Source: JAEUIE01 sp046350055 (GTDB lineage Bacteria > Planctomycetota > Planctomycetia > Gemmatales > HRBIN36). Taken from it: a stretch of 64,000 bases of DNA. Positions 52,133-61,054 of this stretch are shown one piece after another (within the stretch, counting starts at the first letter, position 1; each line of letters opens with the position of its first letter). The DNA lies in NCBI GenBank assembly GCA_046350055.1, contig JAXMBC010000001.1:2170001-2234000 (forward strand), read 5' to 3'. The translations under genes and the position numbers were made by a program. The notes beneath the pieces are model-generated. The model was not told the DNA's origin, ran no database searches, and saw only the letters and a list, made by a program, of their open reading frames with translations.

Positions 52133-53254
52133 TCACCGACCTGTCATCGTTGGTGTACGGCCTGGCACCAGCATCTTCATTGGAGTTGGCATCAGCAGGC
52201 AAAACGGACTTTTCTCGTTCCCTGCATATTGGCGAGCGAAGTCACGGATGATGTTGGCAGCCTGTTGCAGGTTCGGGTCTTCCGGGCCATCAAAAGCGCC
52301 TACCGAGACGAGACTGTATTGCCGGGTATGGAAAACGTAGGCATCATACCCTTTGCCACCATCGCGAAGCACCTCGGCAAACTGACGGGCGGTCTCCGCG
52401 GCTTGTTCCAGGCCTTTGCCGATATCCGGTGCAGCCGGGTTCATGCCAACCTGCACTACGCTGTTGCGAATGTTGGATTCTACCTGCGTAGGAGGTTTGA
52501 ATTGCGCCACCACCAGAGTCCAGTCCTTGGGACAGGTAAAAATGCTGTACTTTTCACGCTCATTGAGCGCTTTCCAACTCGGATCAAATACAGGTGTGTT
52601 GTTGGTCTGTTTGACTACTACTTCACGCTTGAGTAGTGGATTGCGTACGACAAAGGCCTGCTTGAACGGGTTTCCCTGGGAATCGTTGATCTTTTTTCCC
52701 TGCACGGTCTTCGTTCCGGAACTGCCAAAAATGCCATAGGGGTTGTTGTCCGGGTTGGCGGTGGCCCGCTCCGTGGGCTCCTTGTAAATGTGCACACCAA
52801 AAGAAGGAATGCTGGAGGGTGGAGGCAAATCACGCATACGCTCCACTTCCAGCCTGGCTTTCTCCATGTCAGGGTAGCTACCAACGAAGACAGAGTATTC
52901 TTTCACGATGCGGACAGTACGAAGTCGTTGTTGTTCAGAGCTTTCGGCTACCTTGTCGCTGCCGATGTTCTGCAGTTGCCATTGGCGGATCAGTTCACGG
53001 TCACGGCGTGCGTCAGCTTCATTCAGGGAGAAGATATAGCTCTGGTAACGGTGTTTCTGACGCAGTTCTTCGGCCAGGCGATGGGCAAAATCGAGTGATT
53101 CGTCCCCGCGGAAACAGGCGATGTGAATGAGCCACGGGCCTTCCCGCTCCGTTAAGGGATATCGAACTCCGGGATCGACCGGTGCAGGGCCTTGTGCCAT
53201 GAGCAGGAGCGCACTGCAAGCGGTGAGTAACAAGGTGGTTAGCCAGCGAACCAT
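52133..53254 (-). CDS. Secreted SPOR-like protein, function unknown
   Basis: 373 residues with a signal peptide (RWLTTLLLTACSALLLMAQ). Two repeats have the layout of SPOR domains: residues about 40-160 (PWLIHIACFRGDESLDFAHRLAEELRQK...YSVFVGSYPDMEKARLEVERMRDL) and about 285-355 (TARQFAEVLRDGGKGYDAYVFHTRQYSLVSVGAFDGPEDPNLQ). SPOR modules bind denuded glycan strands of peptidoglycan. The match is structural by eye, not strong sequence identity, so the name is tentative. Confidence 0.65.
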   Translation of the reverse strand: MVRWLTTLLLTACSALLLMAQGPAPVDPGVRYPLTEREGPWLIHIACFRGDESLDFAHRLAEELRQKHRYQSYIFSLNEADARRDRELIRQWQLQNIGSDKVAESSEQQRLRTVRIVKEYSVFVGSYPDMEKARLEVERMRDLPPPSSIPSFGVHIYKEPTERATANPDNNPYGIFGSSGTKTVQGKKINDSQGNPFKQAFVVRNPLLKREVVVKQTNNTPVFDPSWKALNEREKYSIFTCPKDWTLVVAQFKPPTQVESNIRNSVVQVGMNPAAPDIGKGLEQAAETARQFAEVLRDGGKGYDAYVFHTRQYSLVSVGAFDGPEDPNLQQAANIIRDFARQYAGNEKSPFCLLMPTPMKMLVPGRTPTMTGR

Positions 53255-53395
53255 CGTTCCTTCCTCCCTGAAGGACGCCGTTGCACGGGACGTCGCCAGG
53301 CATCCATGCCCAAGCTCGTCTCTACGATTAGCTGTATACCCTATCCACGCAGGGCGTCTAGGCGAAGTGGGGCACCAGGCAGGCTGACCGAGGCA

Positions 53396-54292
53396 TTAAT
53401 AACGCCATTCGACGCGGAAAAATGGGCCATGGTAGTCAAAGCGTCCGAAGTTTGCACCTTCAAACAGCCCCAAGTCCTTCGAGAACCAGCCTTCATACAT
53501 GTACCCTGCCTGGAAACTCAGCCGGTCGCAATAGCGAGGTGGGGCATAGCGAAGAGCCAGCTGGCCACCGGCATGCCAGAGTACACCTCCCTTGGATGCG
53601 CTCTCTTCTTCATACCCTGATTCGCCATCAATCATGGATTCAATACCGACACGGCCACGATACGATCCCCACTGAATTCCCACATCCATCTGGGCTGCGA
53701 GCGACAGGCCGCTATCGCGCCAGGGCAATTCCATCCGCATGCCTGCGCGAGGTCCAGCACCCACAAATTGCTGACGCACGCGAGCGACGATGTAGCTGGG
53801 ATCTGTCACAACAAATTCAGAAGAAAAGCGATCTTGGAAGTCAGCCACGGTCAGGCGTGCGCTGAAATCCCATTGGGCCTTGATGACAGATAGCAGGCAG
53901 AAGCTGTCGGAGAGCACACCAAAATCGATTGCATGCAGCTCCGCTGAACGGTACAGACTGAAGAATGAGTCAATCGATGGTTCATAAAACGATTCATACG
54001 CATCACTGTACACACCACGATAGCCAAAGTACGGGTTCCACGCACCACGGTTCATGAGGCCAAACTCAAATCGGGGTGCGAGAGTCCAATCCAGCTTCGA
54101 GGTAAAAGCCACGTCACCATCGACCGTGGCATTTTTCATGCGTGGCTGCACGAACGCGAAATCCAAGTTGAAATAGTAGCTGGGCAGGTACGACTCTTCC
54201 ACGACAGGAGGAGCAATGGAAGACAATTCCTGCCCTATCGCCGGGCTGGTGAATAAAGCAACCAGCAAAGCCAGTTGAGTGATTGTCTTCAT
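53396..54292 (-). CDS. Predicted outer-membrane beta-barrel protein
   Basis: About 298 residues from the ATG at 54292, opening a signal peptide (KTITQLALLVALFTSPAIGQ). The rest alternates aromatic and polar residues in strand-like blocks (YYFNLDFAFVQPRMKNATV, FEFGLMNRGAWNPYFGYRGVY, RAGMRMELPWRDSGLSLAAQMDVGIQWGSYRGRVGIES) and ends in an aromatic strand FDYHGPFFRVEWRY, ending in Tyr rather than Phe. This is the layout of a planctomycete outer-membrane porin-like protein. Substrate unknown. Confidence 0.72.
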   Translation of the reverse strand: MKTITQLALLVALFTSPAIGQELSSIAPPVVEESYLPSYYFNLDFAFVQPRMKNATVDGDVAFTSKLDWTLAPRFEFGLMNRGAWNPYFGYRGVYSDAYESFYEPSIDSFFSLYRSAELHAIDFGVLSDSFCLLSVIKAQWDFSARLTVADFQDRFSSEFVVTDPSYIVARVRQQFVGAGPRAGMRMELPWRDSGLSLAAQMDVGIQWGSYRGRVGIESMIDGESGYEEESASKGGVLWHAGGQLALRYAPPRYCDRLSFQAGYMYEGWFSKDLGLFEGANFGRFDYHGPFFRVEWRY

Positions 54293-54430
54293 GGCACAGT
54301 CTCGCAAAGTGCTGTTCATTCGAGAGACAGGAGATAGCGACCCTTCATCTTCTGTGCAAGACTGATCGATGTGCCATGCAACTTCCTGGAAAGCCAGGCA
54401 CTTTGGCGAAAGAAACCTGGTAAACGAAGA

Positions 54431-54453
54431 AGCCCCCGTAGTATGCGGGGGCT
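54431..54453 (-). terminator. Probable terminator behind the small cytochrome gene
   Basis: AGCCCCCG and CGGGGGCT form an 8-base GC stem with a 7-base loop, followed on the minus strand by TCTTCGTTT. It lies 25 bases after the cytochrome stop. Confidence 0.65.
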
Positions 54454-54477
54454 ACACAAGGGCTTTCTCAGGTTTTC

Positions 54478-54879
54478 TTATGGCCGATGGGCATCGTGGC
54501 ATTCTTTACAACTGCCATTGATCTTGGTTATGGCAGTTTTAGCGTTCGCCAGGTCCTTCTTGCCTGCAGCACTGCTTAGCGTTTGTGCCTGCTTGGCGAG
54601 TTGTTCGGTGAGCTTCTTCCAGCTTTCGGCATCACCCTGTGGCGCCTTTTCCTTGCACAGATTGACACACATGGTGGAGAAGGCCTTGGCATTCTTTTCC
54701 ACTGCGGCCCAGTTGGGTTGATCTTTGTCGATTTCAGTACTCAGTTGATGACGCAGACCACCCTTCTTGAAGCCTTTCTCCATGATCTCTTCGATTCCAT
54801 CATGGGGCATGCGAGCGCCGAGACCCGTGAGCAAGGCCAGGCTGGCCAGTGCAGCCAGCATCAGTTTCAATGACTTCAT
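54478..54879 (-). CDS. Small periplasmic c-type cytochrome (class II-like)
   Basis: About 133 residues from the ATG at 54879, with GGAGA eight bases upstream; the open frame to 54978 adds an unlikely 33 residues. A signal peptide (SLKLMLAALASLALLTGL) leads to a four-helix-like domain and, at the very end, the haem-binding motif CKECH in GSCKECHDAHRP. C-terminal CxxCH after a helical bundle is the cytochrome c' (class II) layout. It may accept electrons in the periplasm; the partner is unknown. Confidence 0.85.
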   Translation of the reverse strand: MKSLKLMLAALASLALLTGLGARMPHDGIEEIMEKGFKKGGLRHQLSTEIDKDQPNWAAVEKNAKAFSTMCVNLCKEKAPQGDAESWKKLTEQLAKQAQTLSSAAGKKDLANAKTAITKINGSCKECHDAHRP

Positions 54880-55064
54880 CAGTCGATTCTCCGAAGACCA
54901 GATACGTAGAGTTGGGATAAACAGAACAGCGATACTTGTCAACCTCCCCCTGCAAGTCAACATACTGATGAAGTTCACATGAAGGCTCGCAATCTGGCGC
55001 TCGTTGAGGCAGAATAGTTACCTGGAGCAACGTGCTGTTCATCCACCCTCCCGAGGAGATGACC

Positions 55065-56519
55065 GTGACCCCAGCTCATGCTGAACTCTATCAGCAGTTG
55101 CTTGCCTTCCCTATCGATGGCCCTCTGCCAGTTCAGTATCCGTTTGCTCAAAGGCTCGCGGACGAGAATGGCTGGGATCGCCATTTTGCGGAGCGGGTGA
55201 TCCTTGAGTACAAGCGGTTTCTCTTTCTGGTGGCCACGACTGGCCAACCGGTGAGCCCGTCCGATGAAGTTGATCAGGCCTGGCATCTTCATCTTGCCTA
55301 CTCCAAGTCGTACTGGCAACGACTCTGCGGCGAGCTGTTGAATAAACCGATCCATCACAACCCTACAACTGGCGGATCAGCAGAATCGCATAAGTACCGT
55401 CAACAGTATGAACAAACCTTGCGGTACTACGAGGAAGCCTTCGGCAACAAGCCTCCTGCAGACATCTGGCCGCCGGTGGCAATTCGATTTAGTGCTGCGG
55501 CAGAAGGTCGCCGTATTATTCCATCCAGGGTATGGGTCATACCCCGGAGGCCTGTTTACCTTGGTCTTCAATACGCTGCACTGCTTCTATTGCTAATCCT
55601 GCCGCTTGGCTGTGCGGGCGACTGGAACCCGTTCAACCTTCATGGCATGCAGTTCTTTTACTTTTACATTCCCATGCTGGTGGCATCGTTCTGTTGGGCT
55701 GCGTACTATCGCAGCAAGGCAGGTGCCGGGATGGAGGGGCCGCCAATCGACGCAGCCCAACTCTCCTGGTCACAAGTAGCATACCTCGCCGGCGAGGCTC
55801 GTGTTTCCACTGCAGCACTGGCCCGTCTGGTGGAACGGGGGCAGGTGCAGATCGATCCCAACGATTCAAGCCAGCTTGTTACGGTTTCCGGGCAACCTGC
55901 GCCGCAGCATCCTGTCGAACTGGTTCTCTATCGAGCCATGCCTATCAGCCGATCCAGCCGGGAAGCCATGAAATCGATGAATCAGTCGGTAACCGGGGCC
56001 ATGGTCGAGGAAGTGGAAGCTCTGCGTCAATCGGGGCTGGTCTTCACTCCAGGCCGGGCCTTCCATGTCACGTTCGTAGCGGCTTTGCCTTTGCTCTTCT
56101 GCCTGCTCTTCTTTGGCTTGCCGCGCATTCTCATGGGGCTGGAACGGGGGAAGGATACAGGAGGTATTCTGTTCTTCACAATCATTGTCGCTATCGGCAC
56201 AGTAATCTCACTTTTTTCCCGACCTCGTATCACGCCACAAGGCAAGATGCTGCTGGCCGAGTTGCAGAACCGCTATCGAACGCCCAGCAAAGTCTGGCGC
56301 AAGGCTGATCAAGGCGAACATACGATGAACACAGGATTAGGCCTGGCTGTCGCCCTCTTTGGTACTGCTGCACTGGTGGGAACACCCATCGAACCGCTCA
56401 AGGAATGGTACCCGCGGCCTGGTAGCGATGGCAGCAGCGGAGGATGTGGCACCAGTGGCTGTAGCGGAGGGGGCGGCTGCGGTGGTGGAGGGTGCGGTGG
56501 CTGTGGTGGAGGCGACTGA
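55065..56519 (+). CDS. TIGR04222-type membrane protein with Gly/Cys-rich tail
   Basis: About 484 residues from a GTG at 55065, which has GAGGAG six bases upstream; ATG at 55059 and GTG at 55032 are alternatives. The first 120 residues are a GRDP-like helical domain (VDQAWHLHLAYSKSYW). Hydrophobic segments lie near residues 170 (LGLQYAALLLLLILPLG), 195, 345 and 370. Between them is a polar TIGR04222-type region with LVERGQVQIDPNDSSQLV. The C-terminus is almost pure Gly, Cys and Ser (GGSGGCGTSGCSGGGGCGGG), the family hallmark. Function is unknown. Confidence 0.82.
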   Translation: MTPAHAELYQQLLAFPIDGPLPVQYPFAQRLADENGWDRHFAERVILEYKRFLFLVATTGQPVSPSDEVDQAWHLHLAYSKSYWQRLCGELLNKPIHHNPTTGGSAESHKYRQQYEQTLRYYEEAFGNKPPADIWPPVAIRFSAAAEGRRIIPSRVWVIPRRPVYLGLQYAALLLLLILPLGCAGDWNPFNLHGMQFFYFYIPMLVASFCWAAYYRSKAGAGMEGPPIDAAQLSWSQVAYLAGEARVSTAALARLVERGQVQIDPNDSSQLVTVSGQPAPQHPVELVLYRAMPISRSSREAMKSMNQSVTGAMVEEVEALRQSGLVFTPGRAFHVTFVAALPLLFCLLFFGLPRILMGLERGKDTGGILFFTIIVAIGTVISLFSRPRITPQGKMLLAELQNRYRTPSKVWRKADQGEHTMNTGLGLAVALFGTAALVGTPIEPLKEWYPRPGSDGSSGGCGTSGCSGGGGCGGGGCGGCGGGD

Positions 56520-56587
56520 GTTTTTGAGTCGATCTGTACTCAATCCAGAGCTTTTGCTATTCTCCCCAGCCTCGCGGAGGATCCATC

Positions 56588-57274
56588 GTGCCGGTGGGGA
56601 TTGCGGAACAAATTGATGAACTGGATCAACTGCTGGATAAGCTCCTGCAGTTGCCCATCGACCGTGCCGTAGCCAGCACTGTCACCCCGCAACTCCGGCC
56701 TGTGGTGGAAGAGGAACCTGAAACCGCTGAGGGGATCCTGCGGTTTCCTCCAGTTGTGGAAGAGCCACCTCGCCATCCAACGCCCCCTTCGCTGTCGCTG
56801 CATGAGCCCCAAGCCACACCTGTCGAGGAGCTACCTGCTCACACTGAGCCGTTGGTGCAGTTGCCAGAAGAGCCACCTCCGCTGGAACCTGCACCAGAGG
56901 TAGTGTTGCCTCGGTTGCCCGAATCAGAGCCGCCACGGGTGCCATTGACTGATGAAGCCTTGCCGTGGATGGAAGATGAACCGCTGCCGGTACAGCTGGG
57001 GCAGGGGCCAAAAGTTGAGATAGTGCAGGGCCCTGATGTCGAAGTGGTTCGAGCTTCAGACTGGGTCGATCCCGATCCGGTGAATCCCGCGCCCCATCGC
57101 CCCAGTTCCTGGTTCTTCTGGCTGTTGTTTGCGTGCACCTGGCTGTTTGACCATACGCTGGGCCGGTGGTTTCCATTCCTGCGCCGTCCGACGGTGAAGT
57201 TCCAATTGGGACTCATCGGTGTCGCTCTGCTGGCTCTCAGCATCTACATCGCCTGGCAAGGACTGATGCGATGA
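56588..57274 (+). CDS. Pro/Glu-rich protein with C-terminal membrane segments
   Basis: 228 residues from a GTG at 56588, with an excellent GGAGG seven bases upstream. A short helical start (AEQIDELDQLLDKLLQLP) is followed by about 120 residues dominated by Pro, Glu, Val and Leu (LPEEPPPLEPAPEVVLPRLP), likely unstructured. Two hydrophobic segments close the protein (SSWFFWLLFACTWLF and LGLIGVALLALSIYIAW), with a basic loop between them. It overlaps the cupin gene by ATGA. No family is recognised. Confidence 0.72.
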   Translation: MPVGIAEQIDELDQLLDKLLQLPIDRAVASTVTPQLRPVVEEEPETAEGILRFPPVVEEPPRHPTPPSLSLHEPQATPVEELPAHTEPLVQLPEEPPPLEPAPEVVLPRLPESEPPRVPLTDEALPWMEDEPLPVQLGQGPKVEIVQGPDVEVVRASDWVDPDPVNPAPHRPSSWFFWLLFACTWLFDHTLGRWFPFLRRPTVKFQLGLIGVALLALSIYIAWQGLMR

Positions 57275-57744
57275 GTCGTTGTGCTGCGGAGATCATTGCC
57301 CAATTGCAACTGCAGCCGCTGCCTGGTGAAGGAGGCTTCTACCGGGAAACGTATCGTGCTGCAACAAGCCCCGGTCAGCGAGCGACTGGGACAGCCATCT
57401 ATTACCTGCTCACCAGCGAGACTGTCAGCCGATTCCATCGACTCCAGCAGGATGAAGTCTGGCACTTCTACCAGGGAGATGTGGTGGAACTGGTAATGCT
57501 GCAGCCCCATGGAACCTATCTGACGGTGACACTGGGACACGACCTGGCAACTGGCGAACAATGCCAGGTAGTGGTGCCTGCCCGCAACTGGCAGGGCGCC
57601 AGGGTAAAACCGGCGGGCCAGTGGGCCTTGATGGGATGTACCGTTGCGCCCGGCTTTGAGTTTGCCGATTGGGAACTGGGCACACGTGATGCACTCCTGA
57701 CACAATTTCCACAGGCAGCAGATTGGATCGTACGACTGACATAG
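57271..57744 (+). CDS. DUF985 cupin-fold protein
   Basis: 157 residues from the ATG at 57271, which overlaps the stop of the upstream gene by four bases. The cupin_5 (DUF985) pattern is clear: LQLQPLPGEGGFYRETYR at the start, AIYYLLTSETVSRFHRLQQDEVWHFYQGD in the first cupin motif, and PARNWQGARVKPAGQWALMGCTVAPGFEFADWEL at the end. Members bind small ligands or sugars; no reaction is established. Its coupling to a membrane protein gene is odd. Confidence 0.92.
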   Translation: MSRCAAEIIAQLQLQPLPGEGGFYRETYRAATSPGQRATGTAIYYLLTSETVSRFHRLQQDEVWHFYQGDVVELVMLQPHGTYLTVTLGHDLATGEQCQVVVPARNWQGARVKPAGQWALMGCTVAPGFEFADWELGTRDALLTQFPQAADWIVRLT

Positions 57745-57816
57745 TCTCAGGTGCACCGTATCGACTTGCGGTATCAGTGGTTTTTGTCAGATTGATTCTC
57801 GACAACGCCTGTCCTG

Positions 57817-57837
57817 TCAGCGATCATCAATCGCTGA
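57817..57837 (+). terminator. Hairpin after the cupin gene
   Basis: TCAGCGAT and ATCGCTGA form an 8-base stem with a 5-base loop, followed by TGTTTCC. It lies between the cupin and DUF1622 genes and may stop or slow the cupin transcript. Confidence 0.45.
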
Positions 57838-57870
57838 TGTTTCCGTAAGTGAAATACTGGGAGAAGCAGT

Positions 57871-58266
57871 ATGCCTAACAGCGAAGCCATTGGCGTGGTA
57901 CGGGTTGCGATTGAATGGGCTTCGCTGGGTATCGAAGTCCTGGGGGCACTGGTCATTATTGCTGGCGTCATACAGGTGACTATCACCCATGGGACCATCC
58001 GGTTCCTTTTCAAGATGGAAACGCCTGGTGCATTTGAGAGCTATAAGCATCAACTGGGTAAGACTCTGTTGCTGGGGCTGGAGTTGCTTGTGGCGGGCGA
58101 CGTAGTGCGGACTGTTGCCCTGGAACCGACGTTGAACAATGTCGCAGTCCTGGGATTACTGGTTTTAATCCGCACGTTTCTGAGCTGGTCGCTGTTTGTC
58201 GAAATCGAAGGACGCTGGCCCTGGCAGACCCGGGGAGTTGGCTTACCTCCAGCCGAGGGGAACTGA
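57871..58266 (+). CDS. DUF1622 membrane protein
   Basis: 131 residues with three hydrophobic segments: about 20-42 (GIEVLGALVIIAGVIQVTI), 65-85 (LLLGLELLVAGDVVRTV) and 92-112 (AVLGLLVLIRTFLSWSLFVEI). The sequence RFLFKMETPGAFESYKHQLGKTLLLGLELLVAGDVVRTV has the family's conserved charged residues inside the second helix. DUF1622 proteins have no known function. GGGAGAAGCAGT upstream of the ATG provides a ribosome site. Confidence 0.9.
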   Translation: MPNSEAIGVVRVAIEWASLGIEVLGALVIIAGVIQVTITHGTIRFLFKMETPGAFESYKHQLGKTLLLGLELLVAGDVVRTVALEPTLNNVAVLGLLVLIRTFLSWSLFVEIEGRWPWQTRGVGLPPAEGN

Positions 58267-58401
58267 GTACTTTTTCAAGAGAAAAGCAACGATCCTGTCT
58301 ATTTCGCTACTTCTCGTTCGTTATGGTAGTGTCAGCCAAGCCTGGCTGAGGGCGGCAGTCCTTGGTATGCCGCCGCCATTTCACCTGTCTGGAGTGCGAT
58401 C

Positions 58402-58923
58402 ATGAAGAAGTTCATCGTCAGTCTGTGTGTGGCATTATTGAGTCTGGGCGCCGCTGTGTGGGCGGGAGATGACAAGCCGGCAGGCAAGGCGACCTCGTCC
58501 CCGGCGTTCGAAGCCCTCAAGAAGCTGGTTGGGACCTGGACCGCCACCGGCCCCGAAGGCAAGGAAGTGACCACGCAGTTCCGTCTGACGGCTGGCGGTT
58601 CGGTGCTCGTGGAAACCCTCTTCCCCGGCAGCCCACAGGAAATGATCACCATGTATCACATGGATGGCAACGATCTCATCCTGACCCACTACTGCCTGCT
58701 CGGCAATCAGCCTCGCCTCAAGGCCATCTCGATGAATGACCCGAAGAAGCTGATGTTCAAAAGCACCGGCGGTACCAACATGAAGCCGGACGACATGCAC
58801 ATGGGCCAGGCTACCCTGACGCTCACCGATGCCGACCACTTCGAAGCTGACTGGTGCGCCTGCTCCGGCGGCAAGCCGGACGAAAGCCATCACGTGACCA
58901 TGAAATTTACGCGGAAGAAGTAG
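58402..58923 (+). CDS. Secreted lipocalin-sized protein (DUF1579-like)
   Basis: 173 residues with a signal peptide (KKFIVSLCVALLSLGAAVWAG). The mature part looks like one small beta barrel: FEALKKLVGTWTATGPEGK at the start is the usual opening of DUF1579-type and lipocalin-like domains, and strands follow (TQFRLTAGGSVLVETLF, EMITMYHMDGNDLILTHYC, ATLTLTDADHFEADWCA). A ligand cannot be named. The insertion element begins only 17 bases after its stop, so any terminator was displaced. Confidence 0.78.
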   Translation: MKKFIVSLCVALLSLGAAVWAGDDKPAGKATSSPAFEALKKLVGTWTATGPEGKEVTTQFRLTAGGSVLVETLFPGSPQEMITMYHMDGNDLILTHYCLLGNQPRLKAISMNDPKKLMFKSTGGTNMKPDDMHMGQATLTLTDADHFEADWCACSGGKPDESHHVTMKFTRKK

Positions 58924-58939
58924 TGGGTAACGTGCGAAG

Positions 58940-58984
58940 ATGAGCGCCCTCACAGCCCTTGCTAGCCCCACATTCCGCACCTTG
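58940..58984 (+). repeat. Left inverted repeat of the insertion element
   Basis: Matches the reverse complement of the right end in two blocks: about 17 bases with one difference, then a 28-base identical block ending in CCGCACCTTG. Confidence 0.85.
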
Positions 58985-59137
58985 TTCAATCGGGCTCGGT
59001 GGTGGGCGACGGTGTTTTGTTTCAGGATATTATCCGCAACCCAAACTCCTGTCGAGCAGACAGGGTGGTCTTTACTAGAATGCGGTGCACCTCAATGACG
59101 CGCAACGGGAACTTCGCACGGACGTGGAGAAGTCGCG

Positions 59138-61000
59138 ATGCTGAGTCAGTCGGCGGCAGCCGAGATGGCGGTGTGCAACCTGGGGCCGTGGCCGTTGTAT
59201 CAGCCGCTGTTCCACGAACTGGATTTGCCGTCGCTCTTTGATCAGCACCTGCCGCGCGATCCACAGCAGGAGTATTCCCACGGCCAGGTGTTGCAATTGC
59301 TGTTGCACGCGCGGCTGAATCATCCCCTCGCCTTGATGAACGTGGCCCAGTGGGCCGAAGAGTCGGGAGTGGCCGCGTTGCAAGGCATCCCCGCCGACAA
59401 GCTCAACGATGATCGTCTCGGTCGCGCGCTCGACGCCTTCTTCGACCATCGCCATTCGCTGCTGGCCCATGTCACCACGGCGACCCTGAAGTGGGCCGAC
59501 CTCCAACTCACGCGGCTCCACTTCGATCCCACCCACCTTACCTTCACCGGCAGCTACGATAGTTCAACGCCTCGTCCCGCGCTTTCGCCGCGAGAAGCCA
59601 CACCGCAGGATGCCGCCCTGCCGCCGGCGCATCTGGGCCACGGCTACCTCAGCCGTCGTCGCATGATCAACATCGGCGTCGCGGCCTTTGTCGATGACAT
59701 CAACTTCGTGCCGGTCTTCGTGCATCCGCTTGATGGCAACCGCAACGGCCAGACCGCCATGCGCGAGCAGTACGATCTGATGAAGCGTCTGCTGCCGTTG
59801 CCCGAAGGTTTGCTGATGACTTCCGACCGCGGCACGTTCTCGGCGGAGCATGTCGCCCGCCTGCATCGCGATGGTCGGCATGTGCTCTGCGCCGTGCCCT
59901 GGAACGACTACCAGAAGCTCTACGACCAGCGCGCCGAATCGCTACCGTGGAAGCAGGCCAGCTATCTGTCGCAGGAACAGCAGCGCCGCCGCGCCTGTCA
60001 GTCGTCGCTGGTGAAGGATCATTACGAACTGGCGGTGATCGACCATGACGTCATCGATCCGCAGCCGACGGCAGGGAAGAAGCAGCCCATCGCGGCACGG
60101 GTCATCTTCGTCAAGAGCACTGCTGGTTGGCGTGAAGCGGGACAGCGACGCGAGAAGAACATCGCCACGGTGAAGGCCGGACTTCAGAAGCTGAACGAGA
60201 AGCTGTTGCGAGGCCATCCGCAATGCACGCCGGTGAAGATTCACCAGCAGGTGGCGGCGCTGATGGGCAAGAGAGCGGTGAAGTCATTCTTCACCTATGA
60301 GATGGTGCCGCTGACCCCCGAAGAACAGGCCGCGCTGCCCCAGCCCAAAAGCGGACATCAGCGGGCCAAGCATCGTCTTGTCTGGAGCTTCGACGAAGCG
60401 GCGGCGACAGCGGATGCCCGCTACGATGGCCTCGCTGCCCTGGTGACCACCGCTCCGCAGACGACGAGTGGCGACGCCCTGTTCACCATTTACAAACAGC
60501 AGGCGTATATCGAACGGTCGCATCACGAATACAAGACGCCGCTGGCCGTGGCACCCGTGTTCCTCAAATCGCCCCGCCGCGTGGAGGCGCTGGTCTGTTT
60601 ACTGATGCTCGCCCTGCAATTCCGTCAGGTCGTGGAACGTCGCTACCGTCTCCGCCATGCCGAAGATCAGGAACAGAGTGAACGTCGCATGACCGCCGAA
60701 GTCCTGGAGCGTGCCTTCCGCACCTGCCCCATCATCACCTGGACAGAAGCAGGCCGCAATGTCATGACGCCGTCGCAAGTGAATCCCCGTCAACGTGACA
60801 TCCTCGTGTCACTCCGCTTCCCCTCCCTCCACCGACAACTCCTCCCCACCGCCCCTCCGGATGATACATTGACCCCGCCTTCCCCACCTTGCCCCACGAC
60901 CCAAGGTGCGGAATGTGGGGCTAGCGCGACGTGCTGTGAGGGCACTCATTCTCGGATATTGGCGATGGTTGAATGGCTTTCCTATCCAAGTAGAGTTTGA
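59138..61000 (+). CDS. IS1634-family transposase (DUF4277 start)
   Basis: 620 residues; GGAG eight bases before the ATG. The N-terminal DUF4277 domain is recognisable (LYQPLFHELDLPSLFDQHLP, HGQVLQLLLHARLNHPLALM). The DDE core follows with LHFDPTHLTFTGSYDSS (first Asp), LPEGLLMTSDRGTFSAEHV (second Asp) and YKQQAYIERSHHEYKTPLAV (the Glu). The frame does not stop inside the element: it passes through the right inverted repeat and ends in host DNA at 61000, adding about 16 foreign residues. The copy otherwise looks intact and could be active. Confidence 0.88.
   Translation: MLSQSAAAEMAVCNLGPWPLYQPLFHELDLPSLFDQHLPRDPQQEYSHGQVLQLLLHARLNHPLALMNVAQWAEESGVAALQGIPADKLNDDRLGRALDAFFDHRHSLLAHVTTATLKWADLQLTRLHFDPTHLTFTGSYDSSTPRPALSPREATPQDAALPPAHLGHGYLSRRRMINIGVAAFVDDINFVPVFVHPLDGNRNGQTAMREQYDLMKRLLPLPEGLLMTSDRGTFSAEHVARLHRDGRHVLCAVPWNDYQKLYDQRAESLPWKQASYLSQEQQRRRACQSSLVKDHYELAVIDHDVIDPQPTAGKKQPIAARVIFVKSTAGWREAGQRREKNIATVKAGLQKLNEKLLRGHPQCTPVKIHQQVAALMGKRAVKSFFTYEMVPLTPEEQAALPQPKSGHQRAKHRLVWSFDEAAATADARYDGLAALVTTAPQTTSGDALFTIYKQQAYIERSHHEYKTPLAVAPVFLKSPRRVEALVCLLMLALQFRQVVERRYRLRHAEDQEQSERRMTAEVLERAFRTCPIITWTEAGRNVMTPSQVNPRQRDILVSLRFPSLHRQLLPTAPPDDTLTPPSPPCPTTQGAECGASATCCEGTHSRILAMVEWLSYPSRV
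60902..60949 (-). repeat. Right inverted repeat of the insertion element
   Basis: Reverse-complement partner of 58940-58984; contains CAAGGTGCGGAATGTGGGGC. The transposase frame reads through it without a stop. Confidence 0.85.
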
Positions 61001-61054
61001 TCCATCCTTGTATCATGGTAAAATGCTTCAGACTGGATTGTGGAGGTATTTGAA

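Larger units (their letters stand above)
58940..60949 (+). mobile_element. IS1634-like insertion element with long inverted repeats
   Basis: About 2.0 kb bounded by near-perfect inverted repeats. The outer part is ATGAGYGCCCTCACAGC at both ends and an inner 28-base block GCTAGCCCCACATTCCGCAC plus CTTG is identical; a few bases between the blocks differ. The only gene is a transposase with a DUF4277-type start. The interior GC content is higher than the flanks, which is consistent with recent arrival. No clear target duplication was found. Confidence 0.85.

Noticed and set aside
55532..56308. 258-residue plus-strand frame
   Set aside because: It is a shifted frame inside the TIGR04222 gene, Cys/Arg/Ser-rich and without domains.
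58931..58939. Target-site duplication of the insertion element
   Set aside because: The bases outside the left repeat (GTGCGAAG) and outside the right repeat (TCTCGGA) do not match at any plausible boundary.
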